A DNA stretch of 64,000 nucleotides. Origin: Pollutimonas sp963712655. Its GTDB lineage: Bacteria > Pseudomonadota > Gammaproteobacteria > Burkholderiales > Burkholderiaceae_B. The notes under the pieces are model-generated. The model saw only the letters and a list, made by a program, of their open reading frames with translations. It searched no databases and had not been told where the DNA came from. Positions 26,225 to 34,555 of this stretch are shown piece after piece. Each line of letters starts with the position of its first letter. The stretch's first letter is position 1. Made by a program: the position numbers and the translations under genes. The DNA lies in NCBI GenBank assembly GCA_963712655.1, contig CAVQIT010000002.1:124001-188000 (forward strand), in the 5' to 3' direction.

Positions 26225-27573
26225 CGGTACGCTCCTTGAAACTCGGTCAGCCTGTCGATAATCGACTGCGCCTGCTTTTTCCTGGAGTAGTTGGCGATCA
26301 AGTCGTTCTGGGGCTTGTAGAAGCTGAATCGGTTCAGCGTTATGGCTTCCAGCAATAAATTTTTGATCTCGTTGGCATTTTTTGCGAAATAGCCGGTTCC
26401 GGTTCGTTCCAGTAATTCGCCCGCGGCATGTGTGCCGTCGATTCCCACCGCCAGTATGGGTATTCCGCTAACCAGATACTCAAACACTTTGCCCGTCAGC
26501 ATGCCCTTTGCGCTGGGCTCGCCCGATTCAAGCAGTAGCAGCAAGCTGCTGTTTCTTTGAGCCTCCAGAGAGGCCTGCCGGTCCACGAACCCTTTTATCT
26601 GGATTATTCCGTGTCTGTTGGCGTTGCTTCGTTGAATGATTTGCCTGAGTTCGATTTCATTCTGGCCATAGAAGGCTATGCTCACTCTGCCGGGGTCTAT
26701 CGAGCCGGCGTCAATCAGATCATTGACGGCGATGAACAACGGCGTGGGATCGCGCCGGTTTGGGTAGATAGTTCCCGCATAGCAGATGGCGATCTCCTTT
26801 GCCGGCGGCGGCCACGCCGATACGGTTTGCAGCCAGGCGGGAAATTCGTCGGGATCGAAGCCGTTTTCGATAACCCAGACGGGCAGGGCGGGGTAGCGCG
26901 ATTGCAAATCGGCGGCCAGAGGTTGGGACACGGTGATTATGGCGTCGGCCAGACCGTTGAGCGTGCGCCGTTCTTTGGCGTGCTCCAGTCTTTTGAATAT
27001 TCCCCGCGCCGATGTGATGTGGTTGTTCACCCATAAGTCCCTGAAGTCGGCGAACCATAGCAGTTCCGGATGCCGCTTCTTCAGCTTGCTGGCGACGACA
27101 TGCACGGCGGGAGGTGAATAGGAGCTGACAATAAGGTCGTAATGGTTCGCGGCGATAAGCCGCAAGCCGGCCCGGTATGCGGGCTTCACCCACAAGTCGT
27201 GGATGTCGAGCATCGAGCCTATGTGGTTGCGCAGGCCGCGTACTTTATTTTTCAAGTTGGCCAGCCGGGATCCGCTTTCTTGCGTGTTGCGCGCGGGACG
27301 TGTTTTTTCCCGGTTCGATGCCGCTTGCCTGGACCATCGTTTCCCTAGCCAGGCGGGCAGGCAGGGCACCTCGACGACAGTGACGTTTTCGGGCAGGTCG
27401 GGTTCCAGCCCGAAAGGGCCCATGAAGCTATATTTTCTTGTCGTCAGCACGGTTACCTGATGTCCCTGCAATGCCCAGTATTTGGCCCACTGCCCGACCC
27501 GGAGCACGGGTACCCTGTTTTGCGGGTAGAAGAAACAGGTAATCAACAGGATGCTTTTTTTTTGTTCGTTCAT
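26218..27573 (-). CDS. GT4-family glycosyltransferase (WbuB-like)
   Basis: About 451 residues, GT-B fold. N-terminal ILLITCFFYPQNRVPVLRVGQWAKYWALQGHQVTV-type acceptor domain with the F-Y-P-P like loop, central ADFRDLWVNN, and C-terminal donor domain ENGFDPDEF, ICYAGTIYPNR and KVFEYLVSGIPILAVG with the conserved E of the nucleotide-binding E-x7-E region. Adds one sugar of the repeat unit on the cytoplasmic side. The ATG at 27573 (MNEQKKSILLIT) is the natural start; the longer frame to 27639 is not. Confidence 0.85.
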   Translation of the reverse strand: MNEQKKSILLITCFFYPQNRVPVLRVGQWAKYWALQGHQVTVLTTRKYSFMGPFGLEPDLPENVTVVEVPCLPAWLGKRWSRQAASNREKTRPARNTQESGSRLANLKNKVRGLRNHIGSMLDIHDLWVKPAYRAGLRLIAANHYDLIVSSYSPPAVHVVASKLKKRHPELLWFADFRDLWVNNHITSARGIFKRLEHAKERRTLNGLADAIITVSQPLAADLQSRYPALPVWVIENGFDPDEFPAWLQTVSAWPPPAKEIAICYAGTIYPNRRDPTPLFIAVNDLIDAGSIDPGRVSIAFYGQNEIELRQIIQRSNANRHGIIQIKGFVDRQASLEAQRNSSLLLLLESGEPSAKGMLTGKVFEYLVSGIPILAVGIDGTHAAGELLERTGTGYFAKNANEIKNLLLEAITLNRFSFYKPQNDLIANYSRKKQAQSIIDRLTEFQGAYRC

Positions 27574-27614
27574 TCTCTGACCCAAAATTGAAGTACGTGC
27601 TCTCGCTGTCAACG

Positions 27615-29054
27615 TCACGCGGCCAGCCGCTTGTTCCATGCCTCCACGGCAATGAGCGGCGGCGCGCTGCTTACTCCAGGCGCATGGGCAAGCATGTTTT
27701 TATACAGTGTCCGTTCCTGGGGGGTTTCGAGCATGGTGTTGTGCCACAGCACGGTGAAGTTGCCGCTTACGGCGCGGCAGGCTTCTTTCAACTGGATGAA
27801 TTTTTCCAGGGCGGCCGCGCTTGCGCCCAGATTCATATAGCGGGGCGCCATCACGGTGCACTCCATGGCGATCAGCGGGCGGATGCGCAGGTTCAGCGCT
27901 ACGCCGGCCACGGGATCGAAGGCCGGATATTCGTAGCATGTGCCGCAGCGGAAGCCTGGTTTTTCAGCGTAGCTGAGCGTGCTGTCGTAGGCCATACCCC
28001 CCTGTTCCCAGCCATACAAGGTCGCCGGAGTTTGCCAGCGCAGATAATGCATGCGCCCGCCCCATTTATCCTGGACTATGCCTTCTTCCCGGCAAATATC
28101 GAACAGCTCGCGCGCCTCCGACACAATGAGGTTCGGACTTTGGTAGGTGTTGTAGCTGGGATGCAGGCCAATTTCGTGGCCGCGGGCATGAATGCGCCGC
28201 AGCAGCTCGCGAATGGCGGGATGCCTGGCGTTGTAACGCGCGTCCAGGGATGGATGCGTCCGGCCGCAGATAAAGTAGAAGGCGCTGACCAGCCCATGCT
28301 GTTCGGATGTGTCCATGATCCAGTTGAAGGTATTGAATGGGTCGCGCGCATTCAGCTTTTCCTTCGAACGCAACCATATCGCCGGCGCTTCCATCGCCTT
28401 GATGGGTTGGCGCCGTCTCAAGATGTCGCCGGCCATTGTGCGCAGCAGCCTGCTGAAACTGGAGAAACCGTAGCGCGCCGGTGTATCGACGTCATGAGAC
28501 AGGCGGATCGCAAAAGTATGCCCGACCAGAGGCAAGGCGGGCCATGTGCGTTGAACGACCTGGGCCAATATGGCTAACCATTCATCGACCACTGGGCGCT
28601 CCAGATAGCGGTGTCTATAGGCATGGGACGACGTGGCGGGAAACCGGCCGTGTTTGTCCAGATCCATGCGGCCCACTTCCTCCTGGCGCGACAGCATCCA
28701 ATAGGCCAGGCCCAGAATGTCATAGCGGACGGTATAGCCCGCGGCAGTCTGTTCGATCAGGGGAAATGCCAGCGCATCCGCTCCGGGTGCCGGCAGTGGC
28801 GCGCGCAAAGCGGGCTGCCAGCCTTCGCTTGCGGCATCCCAGTGGCCGCAGGGCAAGTCGGAGCATGCCCGCGAGAATGTTGCCGGATCGGACTCGATAC
28901 GTACATTCATATCGCTGCCGGGAAGAGATAAAAGCACATACCCGGGTTCGGGCTGGGCAAGCCGCAAATGGTCGTTCAGGCGCTCGCGCAATATCGCGTT
29001 CAGCCAGGCCAGGGCCGCGGTTCGTGTCGATCGGGGAAAATTCAAGTCGGTCAC
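27615..29054 (-). CDS. polysaccharide deacetylase-like (NodB/CE4 fold) protein
   Basis: 479 residues, no signal peptide. The C-terminal two thirds carry CE4-like motifs: IRLSHDVDTP (motif 1 Asp-Asp region), HEIGLHPSYNTYQ (motif 2, H-x-G-x-H-type) and LRWQTPATL (motif 3 Arg region). The N-terminal ~150 residues resemble the domain that precedes this deacetylase family in capsule loci. It could remove acetyl or modify N-acetyl sugars in the cytoplasm. It is spaced 41 bp from the next gene and 42 bp from wzc, the loosest joints in this series. Confidence 0.8.
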   Translation of the reverse strand: MTDLNFPRSTRTAALAWLNAILRERLNDHLRLAQPEPGYVLLSLPGSDMNVRIESDPATFSRACSDLPCGHWDAASEGWQPALRAPLPAPGADALAFPLIEQTAAGYTVRYDILGLAYWMLSRQEEVGRMDLDKHGRFPATSSHAYRHRYLERPVVDEWLAILAQVVQRTWPALPLVGHTFAIRLSHDVDTPARYGFSSFSRLLRTMAGDILRRRQPIKAMEAPAIWLRSKEKLNARDPFNTFNWIMDTSEQHGLVSAFYFICGRTHPSLDARYNARHPAIRELLRRIHARGHEIGLHPSYNTYQSPNLIVSEARELFDICREEGIVQDKWGGRMHYLRWQTPATLYGWEQGGMAYDSTLSYAEKPGFRCGTCYEYPAFDPVAGVALNLRIRPLIAMECTVMAPRYMNLGASAAALEKFIQLKEACRAVSGNFTVLWHNTMLETPQERTLYKNMLAHAPGVSSAPPLIAVEAWNKRLAA

Positions 29055-29096
29055 CTTGATCTGAATTGCGATGCAAATTCGTGTGGAAGGATTGCT

Positions 29097-31370
29097 TCAG
29101 GATCCATGCGTTCCATACGTGATGTAGCTGCTGCGGTGGCTGCCGTAGCGGGAACTGTAGCGTTGGCTGGATGCGTCGAAATCGTTGAATATCACGCCTT
29201 GGACTTGCGCTCCCGCCTGGTTCAGGCGCTTGGTGGATTCTTTCAGTTCATTCAAGGTGCTGACTTGCGCGCGAGCCAGCAAGAATACGGTGCCCACATA
29301 AGGAGCCAGCGCCATGGCGTCGGAGACGGGCAGCACCGGGGCGGTGTCCAGCAGCACCACGTCGTAGTTTTCCGACAGACTGTGCAGCAGCCGCATGGTC
29401 TTGGCGGAAAGCAGCATTTCCGCGGGGTTGTGGGGCAGGATGCCGGTGGTGATCATATCGACATTCGGCATGACATCCTTATGCAGGACTTGCTGCAGCG
29501 ACGCCGTGCCGCGCAGCAGGTCGCTCAGGCCGTTGTAGCGCTCCATGTCAAAATACCGGTGAATGCTGCCGCTGCGGAAATCGGCATCGATGAGCAACAC
29601 CCGTTTATCGGCCGCCCCCAGCACGGCGGCCAGGTTGACACTGGTGAATGTCTTGCCGATATTGGGCGTGGGGCCCGCAAGCATGACGATATTATTGGCG
29701 GCCTCCTGCAGTGTGAACTGCAAGTTGGTTCGCAGGCTGCGCAAGCTTTCTATTGCCGGATCGGCGGGCGAGTTTTCAGCGAGAATGTGCCTGAAGTAAG
29801 GTTTTCGATTGCGCTGCCTGCGCTGCCGATACGCGCCGGGAAGCACGCGGGGCACGGTCGCCAATACATTCAGGCCCAGGCTGGATTCAATATCGTTGGC
29901 CAGCCTGACGCCAGGGCGCAGAAAGCTGCGCAATAAGGCCCAGCCTGTGCCCAGCAAAAGGCCGAACACGCCCGCAATCGAAAGCACCAATAGCGGCCTG
30001 GGCTTGACGGGTTCCTCGGGAACGATGGCCGTGTCGACCATGCGCACGTTGCCCACTTTCCCTTCCTTGACCAGCCTTAATTGCTGGGCGCTATTCAGCA
30101 GGCTGGCGTAGAGCTCGCCATTGACCTTGACGTCGCGCACCAGATTAAGCAATTGCTGCTCCAGTTCGGGCAATGTCTTGATGTGGGCGGCCAGCCTGGC
30201 GACCTCTTTTTCAAGAGCCGAGATTTGCTGATTGAGGGCTTGTATGGTGGGGTGGGACGGCCCGAACTGAGAGACTAATTCGCGGCGCCTTTGTTGCAGT
30301 TCGAATAATTGGGTTTGCATGGTCACGGACGTGTTCAGCGACAAGGTGCCTTCAGTGCCCAGATTGAATGTGCCGTTTTTATCGCGGAATGCTGTGTATT
30401 TGTTGTCGGAGTCATCCATTTGCTTTCTTAGCTGGGGCAAGAATCCATTCAGGAAAGACAGCGATTTTTCGGCTTCCGCGGCCTTGCGCTCGGTGTTCTG
30501 TTTTACATAGGCCGCGCCGATCGCATTCAGGATGTTGGTGACCTGGACCGGATCCGTGCCTTCCAGCGCCATGGATAGCACGCCCGAGGGTTTGCCTTTT
30601 TCATCGATAGCCAGTTTGTTCTGCAGGGACTGGATGATGTTCTGGCTAGAGCGTCGGACGAGAACAAATCCCGCCTCAGGCGCTGCGTTCAGGTTTGCCA
30701 CCAGGATCCGCCCCATCTGGCCGCCCGCGCTGAAGTCGCTTGCCGTTCCGACTTTGCCGTCGGCCAGCTTCTCGCCATCGGGTCCGTACAGCTCATAGCC
30801 CTCGATCGTGGCGATCAGCGCCAGTTTTTGATTTTCCAGGCTTTGGGGAGCATCCAGTTGCGCCACGCTGATGGACTCCGTGCCCCAGACATATCCGCCT
30901 ATGAGGTAGCCGCCGATATTGAAGGCGCGGGGGCTGGACAATCCCGTTGCGTGCTTGGCCAGCCAATGCCCGATCAGGGGAATGTAGTTGGGAGTCGCTT
31001 CAATATGCAGCTGCAGATGATCGCTGGCTTGTCCAACGACAAGGCGGGAACGCAGAATTTCAATTTCGGCGGTGGCGGGCGATTGGATATTGAACACGGT
31101 GGCCAGTTCGTCCAGGATATGATTGCTGGGCGTGGTGGTTGGACTCTGTTCGACCTGAATCAAGGCGTCGGCCTGATATACCGGCTGGCTTATCACGGCG
31201 TAGGCTCCGCCCAGCAGCAAGCTTGCCGCAAGCACGCCCAGGATCAGCCAGCGCGCATTGATAATCGTATCGAGCAGGCCGAAAAAGTTGATATCGTCAT
31301 TGCTCTGCTGCGCGAACGGCAGGGGGCCGACCGGCGCGACGGCATAGTGAGTATTCATGGCGTGGCTCAT
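29097..31370 (-). CDS. wzc: polysaccharide co-polymerase with tyrosine autokinase, Wzc type
   Basis: 757 residues. N-terminal Wzz domain with a first membrane helix (about residues 40-60, WLILGVLAASLLLGGAYAVI), a long periplasmic coiled coil (about 300-440), a second helix near residue 480, and a C-terminal BY-kinase with Walker A GPTPNIGKTF, Walker A' VLLIDADFRSG and Walker B VVLLDTAPVLP. The tail is Tyr-rich (YSSRYGSHRSSYITYG), the expected autophosphorylation cluster. Controls chain length and export with Wza. The start overlaps the wza stop (ATGA). No low-molecular-weight phosphatase (wzb) lies beside it. Confidence 0.93.
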   Translation of the reverse strand: MSHAMNTHYAVAPVGPLPFAQQSNDDINFFGLLDTIINARWLILGVLAASLLLGGAYAVISQPVYQADALIQVEQSPTTTPSNHILDELATVFNIQSPATAEIEILRSRLVVGQASDHLQLHIEATPNYIPLIGHWLAKHATGLSSPRAFNIGGYLIGGYVWGTESISVAQLDAPQSLENQKLALIATIEGYELYGPDGEKLADGKVGTASDFSAGGQMGRILVANLNAAPEAGFVLVRRSSQNIIQSLQNKLAIDEKGKPSGVLSMALEGTDPVQVTNILNAIGAAYVKQNTERKAAEAEKSLSFLNGFLPQLRKQMDDSDNKYTAFRDKNGTFNLGTEGTLSLNTSVTMQTQLFELQQRRRELVSQFGPSHPTIQALNQQISALEKEVARLAAHIKTLPELEQQLLNLVRDVKVNGELYASLLNSAQQLRLVKEGKVGNVRMVDTAIVPEEPVKPRPLLVLSIAGVFGLLLGTGWALLRSFLRPGVRLANDIESSLGLNVLATVPRVLPGAYRQRRQRNRKPYFRHILAENSPADPAIESLRSLRTNLQFTLQEAANNIVMLAGPTPNIGKTFTSVNLAAVLGAADKRVLLIDADFRSGSIHRYFDMERYNGLSDLLRGTASLQQVLHKDVMPNVDMITTGILPHNPAEMLLSAKTMRLLHSLSENYDVVLLDTAPVLPVSDAMALAPYVGTVFLLARAQVSTLNELKESTKRLNQAGAQVQGVIFNDFDASSQRYSSRYGSHRSSYITYGTHGS

Positions 31371-32521
31371 CGTGTCATGTCCCGGGTGGCGCTGACGGCG
31401 CCATAACTAGGCAGCAGCATGCTTATTACGCGGTTCCAGCGCACGATGGGCGCCGGGTCGACAAAAACCATATCGTGCGCTTTCAGTTCGAAGTCGGCGG
31501 CCAGCACATATGCTGTCGGAACACTGGCGTCCAGGTGATAGATTTCGGCGTTTCCATGGTCGCCCTTGCGTATTACATAAATCTGCCGGGGATTGCTGGT
31601 TTCCGGGTTCACGCCTCCGGCTTCGCCCAGAGCCTGGGCCAGCGTCAACTGGCCGTCGTTCAAAGGCTGGCCGCGAGGCGAGTACACATCGCCCAGCATG
31701 AATACTTTGGACTCGCCGCGGTTGACGACGCGCAGCAGATCGCCGCTGGCCAGCATGATCTGCGCCGGATTCACGCCGCTTCTGGTCAACTGCGGCAGAT
31801 TGATGCGGGTAGCCACCCCCTTGCGCGTCAAAACCAGGGACGACCGGTCCGCCTCGGGCGTAAAGCCGCCCGCCCGGTTGATCGCTTCCGGCAGGGTCAT
31901 GGGAATGTCGTTGATCGTCAGCAAGCCCGGAGAGCGCACCTCTCCGTCGACGTATACCCGCCCGTTGCGGTAGGCTTGAATGCGCACCGTCAATTGCGGA
32001 TTATTGATATATGGGGTTATGCGCTTGGTCAACAGAGCGCGCAACTGATATTCGGTCAAGCCCGATACATTGATTGCGCCCACGAACGGAAACTGGATAA
32101 AGCCATCGGGGCTGACGTTATAGCCGTTTCCGACTTCGGCGGTGCTCGGCAGATTCGTCGCAACGGTTGAGCCGGCCGCCACCAAGGCAAGTTCAGGATG
32201 GTTCCAGACCACGATGTTCAGAATGTCGCCCGGGCCGATCTTATACGTCGATCCGGCGCCGAAAAGATGCTTGATGTCCTGCTGGACTACGGAGTCCTGC
32301 GACGTTCGCAATTGCTGGATCAGTTGTGGCGAGATGGTCATCAGCGCCCCGGGCGGCGCGCTCTCGTTATTGACCGCCGCGGCGACATCCTGGGGCTTGC
32401 CCATATACATGCCGGGCGACATGCTGCATGCTGAAAGCAAGGCGAAGGCGCAAATCATCGTGCCGACAGCGGCGAGACGCGAAAGCACCGGATAGCTCGG
32501 GAAAAAAAGCAGGTCTTTCAT
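31367..32521 (-). CDS. wza: outer-membrane polysaccharide export lipoprotein, Wza type
   Basis: About 384 residues. Lipoprotein signal peptide ending in the lipobox LLSAC (MKDLLFFPSY start), then the Poly_export domain (YKIGPGDILNIVVWNHPEL), SLBB domains (GRVYVDGEVRSPG, VFMLGDVYSPRGQ) and a C-terminal region ending TRDMTR. Forms the octameric export channel that docks with Wzc. The start at 32521 is chosen because it gives the signal peptide; the 40-residue upstream extension does not fit. First structural gene after the RfaH-like regulator. Confidence 0.92.
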   Translation of the reverse strand: MKDLLFFPSYPVLSRLAAVGTMICAFALLSACSMSPGMYMGKPQDVAAAVNNESAPPGALMTISPQLIQQLRTSQDSVVQQDIKHLFGAGSTYKIGPGDILNIVVWNHPELALVAAGSTVATNLPSTAEVGNGYNVSPDGFIQFPFVGAINVSGLTEYQLRALLTKRITPYINNPQLTVRIQAYRNGRVYVDGEVRSPGLLTINDIPMTLPEAINRAGGFTPEADRSSLVLTRKGVATRINLPQLTRSGVNPAQIMLASGDLLRVVNRGESKVFMLGDVYSPRGQPLNDGQLTLAQALGEAGGVNPETSNPRQIYVIRKGDHGNAEIYHLDASVPTAYVLAADFELKAHDMVFVDPAPIVRWNRVISMLLPSYGAVSATRDMTR

Positions 32522-32600
32522 CAAATCCACTTTAAGGTAACGAAGGTTAAGCCGCGATGCCGGGCGAACTTCAAACGCCGGCTTCGATACCGCGGTCGTG

Positions 32601-32612
32601 CAGGCTACCGCA
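32601..32612 (-). promoter_or_regulatory. ops-like element upstream of wza
   Basis: On the leftward strand this reads TGCGGTAGCCTG, 10 of 12 matches to the E. coli ops pause/RfaH-recruitment element GGCGGTAGCGTG, including the core GCGGTAG. It lies about 80 bp upstream of wza and 140 bp downstream of the RfaH-like gene, where such an element would be expected. Functional role is inference. Confidence 0.5.
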
Positions 32613-32748
32613 GTGTTTTTGCCCGATCGGGGAAAAATCACTCCTGTTTTGCCGCGGTACCGCTTTGTCGCCAGGGGTCAGGGAAGATGCTTGCGATCGG
32701 CCTCGCTCACCCCGGCAAGGCCTTATTATGGATAGTTCGATATACGCT

Positions 32749-33342
32749 TCAGGTCAGCTCCACCCGGCTGCGTGTGGAGCTGACCTTGATTGTTCTGCCA
32801 AGAATTTCCATCAGCACGATCACGCGCTGCGCCGATGTGGAGTGCACCAGGCCCTCCAGGCCATTCAAGACTGGATCGCAAAGTCGCACACGGCAGCCGG
32901 CTTGCAGGGGACTTATGATTTGCAGGTCCGCCCGGTTGCGTTGCTGCTCATGTTGCTGGACCGCGGCCAGGATTTCCGGCTGGATCAAAGCGAAATTGAT
33001 GCCGAATCTGACGATGGAATTCACCCCGCGCGTCGATCTGGCGGCGCCGATGGATTGTTTGTCGTTGGATGGCCGGAAAAACATGTAGCGTGGAAACATA
33101 GGTTCGTGTTTGACCCGCGTTCCGGTTTCTGGAGAAGTCGAAGCATGTTTCGCCATCGTTTTGTACAACGGCAGGTAAGTCAAGAATCCTTGCTGTTGCA
33201 AATTCTTTGCCGCCAGGCTTTCTTTGCGCGGTTCGGTGTACGCGACATACCAGGCGGCAGCGCTTTCGGGCGCCGCAATGATCTCCGGCAAATAGACCGG
33301 CATGGCCGCTTGCGCCGGCGACGGGTCGACATGGCAATGCAT
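32749..33342 (-). CDS. NusG-family transcription antiterminator, RfaH-like
   Basis: 197 residues. N-terminal NGN domain (AWYVAYTEPRKESLAAKNL, FLTYLPLYK, EPMFPRYMFFR) and a C-terminal KOW region (AGCRVRLCDPVLNGLEGLVH). Placed at the head of the leftward capsule/O-antigen genes, it most likely acts on RNA polymerase to prevent early termination across this ~18-kb run, as RfaH and other specialised NusG paralogues do. The ATG at 33342 follows a GGGGAG ribosome site. Housekeeping NusG would sit with secE, so this is a paralogue. Confidence 0.88.
   Translation of the reverse strand: MHCHVDPSPAQAAMPVYLPEIIAAPESAAAWYVAYTEPRKESLAAKNLQQQGFLTYLPLYKTMAKHASTSPETGTRVKHEPMFPRYMFFRPSNDKQSIGAARSTRGVNSIVRFGINFALIQPEILAAVQQHEQQRNRADLQIISPLQAGCRVRLCDPVLNGLEGLVHSTSAQRVIVLMEILGRTIKVSSTRSRVELT
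32751..32786. other. hairpin over the 3' end of the RfaH-like gene
   Basis: Perfect 13-bp inverted repeat: AGGTCAGCTCCAC at 32751-32763 and its complement at 32774-32786, loop 10 nt. It encodes the last residues of the RfaH-like protein and touches its TGA. No T-run follows. It may be a pause, attenuation or processing site between the regulator and wza. Confidence 0.6.
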
Positions 33343-33550
33343 ATTTCTCTCCCCCTATCTTGCTGTTTCTTGAAACCGGCAGGATGTCTTGCGAACCGTC
33401 GCACAGGCTCTGTTCCTGGGCGTTTCGAGGTGTTCGCGGCACTTATTGCCATGCTTTCAAATATGTGCAATTTTTAGCAGATATTGCGTTTGGCCTGCCA
33501 TGGGCTGTATGTGCTAGGGCGAGTGTTGTAGGCCATGCGGAGTAGGCCGT

Positions 33551-33600
33551 GCGGGGGAATGAATTGCGCAAAGCGAGGGATTTGCGCCCCCGCTTTTATT
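33551..33600. terminator. stem-loop between the RfaH-like gene and the binding-protein gene
   Basis: GCGCAAA (33566-33572) pairs with TTTGCGC (33581-33587), extended outward by GCGGGGG and CCCCCGC, and on the + strand is followed by TTTTATT. The T-run favours rightward termination, yet the gene ending here (at 33606) runs leftward, so direction is uncertain. The rest of 33343-33605 should hold the promoter of the RfaH-like gene; I see only weak hexamers. Confidence 0.45.
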
Positions 33601-33605
33601 GATGT

Positions 33606-34325
33606 CTATTCGAAACCGCCGTTGCTTCTCAAGGAAGCCGTGCCGGCGCTTGTCAACAGTTCAATCAGCTTTTTGGCCGCGGCGGGTTCGGTCGAGTGCA
33701 AGGCTAGCGCCGCCACATACGTGGTTGCCAGTTCGAATTCTTTGGGTAGAAGGCCGGCCAGGGCGACCCCTGGAGTGTAAAGAATTTCGGTAACCTGTGT
33801 GCAGCCCAGAGCCCCCGGCTCTTTTGCCCTGGATAATTCATGCATGGCGGTTGCTCCATTGGGAAAATGGCGCAGCCGGGCGGAAAGCGTTGTGTCTATG
33901 CCCAGTTTTTCCAGTACCTTGGCAAAATGCATGCCGGCGGTGGACTTCTTGGTATCGGGCACATAGATGGCGGGTGCGGCAAGCAGGGATTCTTTCAACG
34001 CGCCGGCATCGTGCAAACGAGGAGGGGGATCCGATGCCCGGCAGGCGACGCCGGTCTGCACGATGCCGATAGGGCGCATGCCGGCGTCGGCGAGCTGGCC
34101 CTCGCCCACCATTTTTTCTATCAAAGCCTGAGTCAGTATGACCATATCGCACCGCCCGCCCTCGAGGAAGCGATCCCGCATCAGGCCGACGGCGCCGAAT
34201 TCGCCGTCGATATCGTAGCCCGTGCTTGCGAGAAATTGCGCCTGAACCTGCGATACCAGACCCTTGGCCGCTCCTCCGCTGAGAAGATGGATAGCCGGCT
34301 GTCCGGTGGGTTGAATACTGCTCAT
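33606..34325 (-). CDS. substrate-binding (ModA-like) domain protein without signal peptide
   Basis: About 239 residues from the ATG at 34325, which follows AGGAGA. It has the fold pattern of molybdate/tungstate-type periplasmic binding proteins (HLLSGGAAKGLVSQVQAQF, GRCDMVILTQ, GIVQTGVACRA, LGCTQVTEILYTPGVALAGLLP, TTYVAALALHS and a helix with PAAAKKLIELLTS). Unlike ModA it begins directly with the domain and has no signal peptide or lipobox, so it is probably cytosolic. No ABC partner genes adjoin it. A repeat element separates it from the LysR gene. Confidence 0.78.
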   Translation of the reverse strand: MSSIQPTGQPAIHLLSGGAAKGLVSQVQAQFLASTGYDIDGEFGAVGLMRDRFLEGGRCDMVILTQALIEKMVGEGQLADAGMRPIGIVQTGVACRASDPPPRLHDAGALKESLLAAPAIYVPDTKKSTAGMHFAKVLEKLGIDTTLSARLRHFPNGATAMHELSRAKEPGALGCTQVTEILYTPGVALAGLLPKEFELATTYVAALALHSTEPAAAKKLIELLTSAGTASLRSNGGFE

Positions 34326-34395
34326 TTCATTCTCCTGTGCTCTTTTGCTTGATGGTTCACGGTGTTGACGATGGTTGCGCCGGTTCATCGACGCC

Positions 34396-34555
34396 AGGGC
34401 CTGTTAACGCTACATCCCCGCCCGCGTGACTGGTCAACACCGCGCTGGCCGTGTTGCGGATTCCTTGCGTACACTCGGTACGCCGTCTCCCCCGCGCCTT
34501 GCCCTGCGCCCGATATGCGACCGGCGCGGGCGGGGATTTAGCGTTAACAGGCCCT
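34396..34555. repeat. dispersed repeat with inverted ends (copy 2)
   Basis: 160 bp. Ends are inverted copies: AGGGCCTGTTAACGCT at 34396 and its complement AGCGTTAACAGGCCCT at the right end, followed inward by the CCCCGCCCGCG arm on each side. The centre has the shared core with GTTGCGTACACTCGGTACGC. The right end runs into the LysR coding sequence and provides its last codons and TAA stop. Confidence 0.85.
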
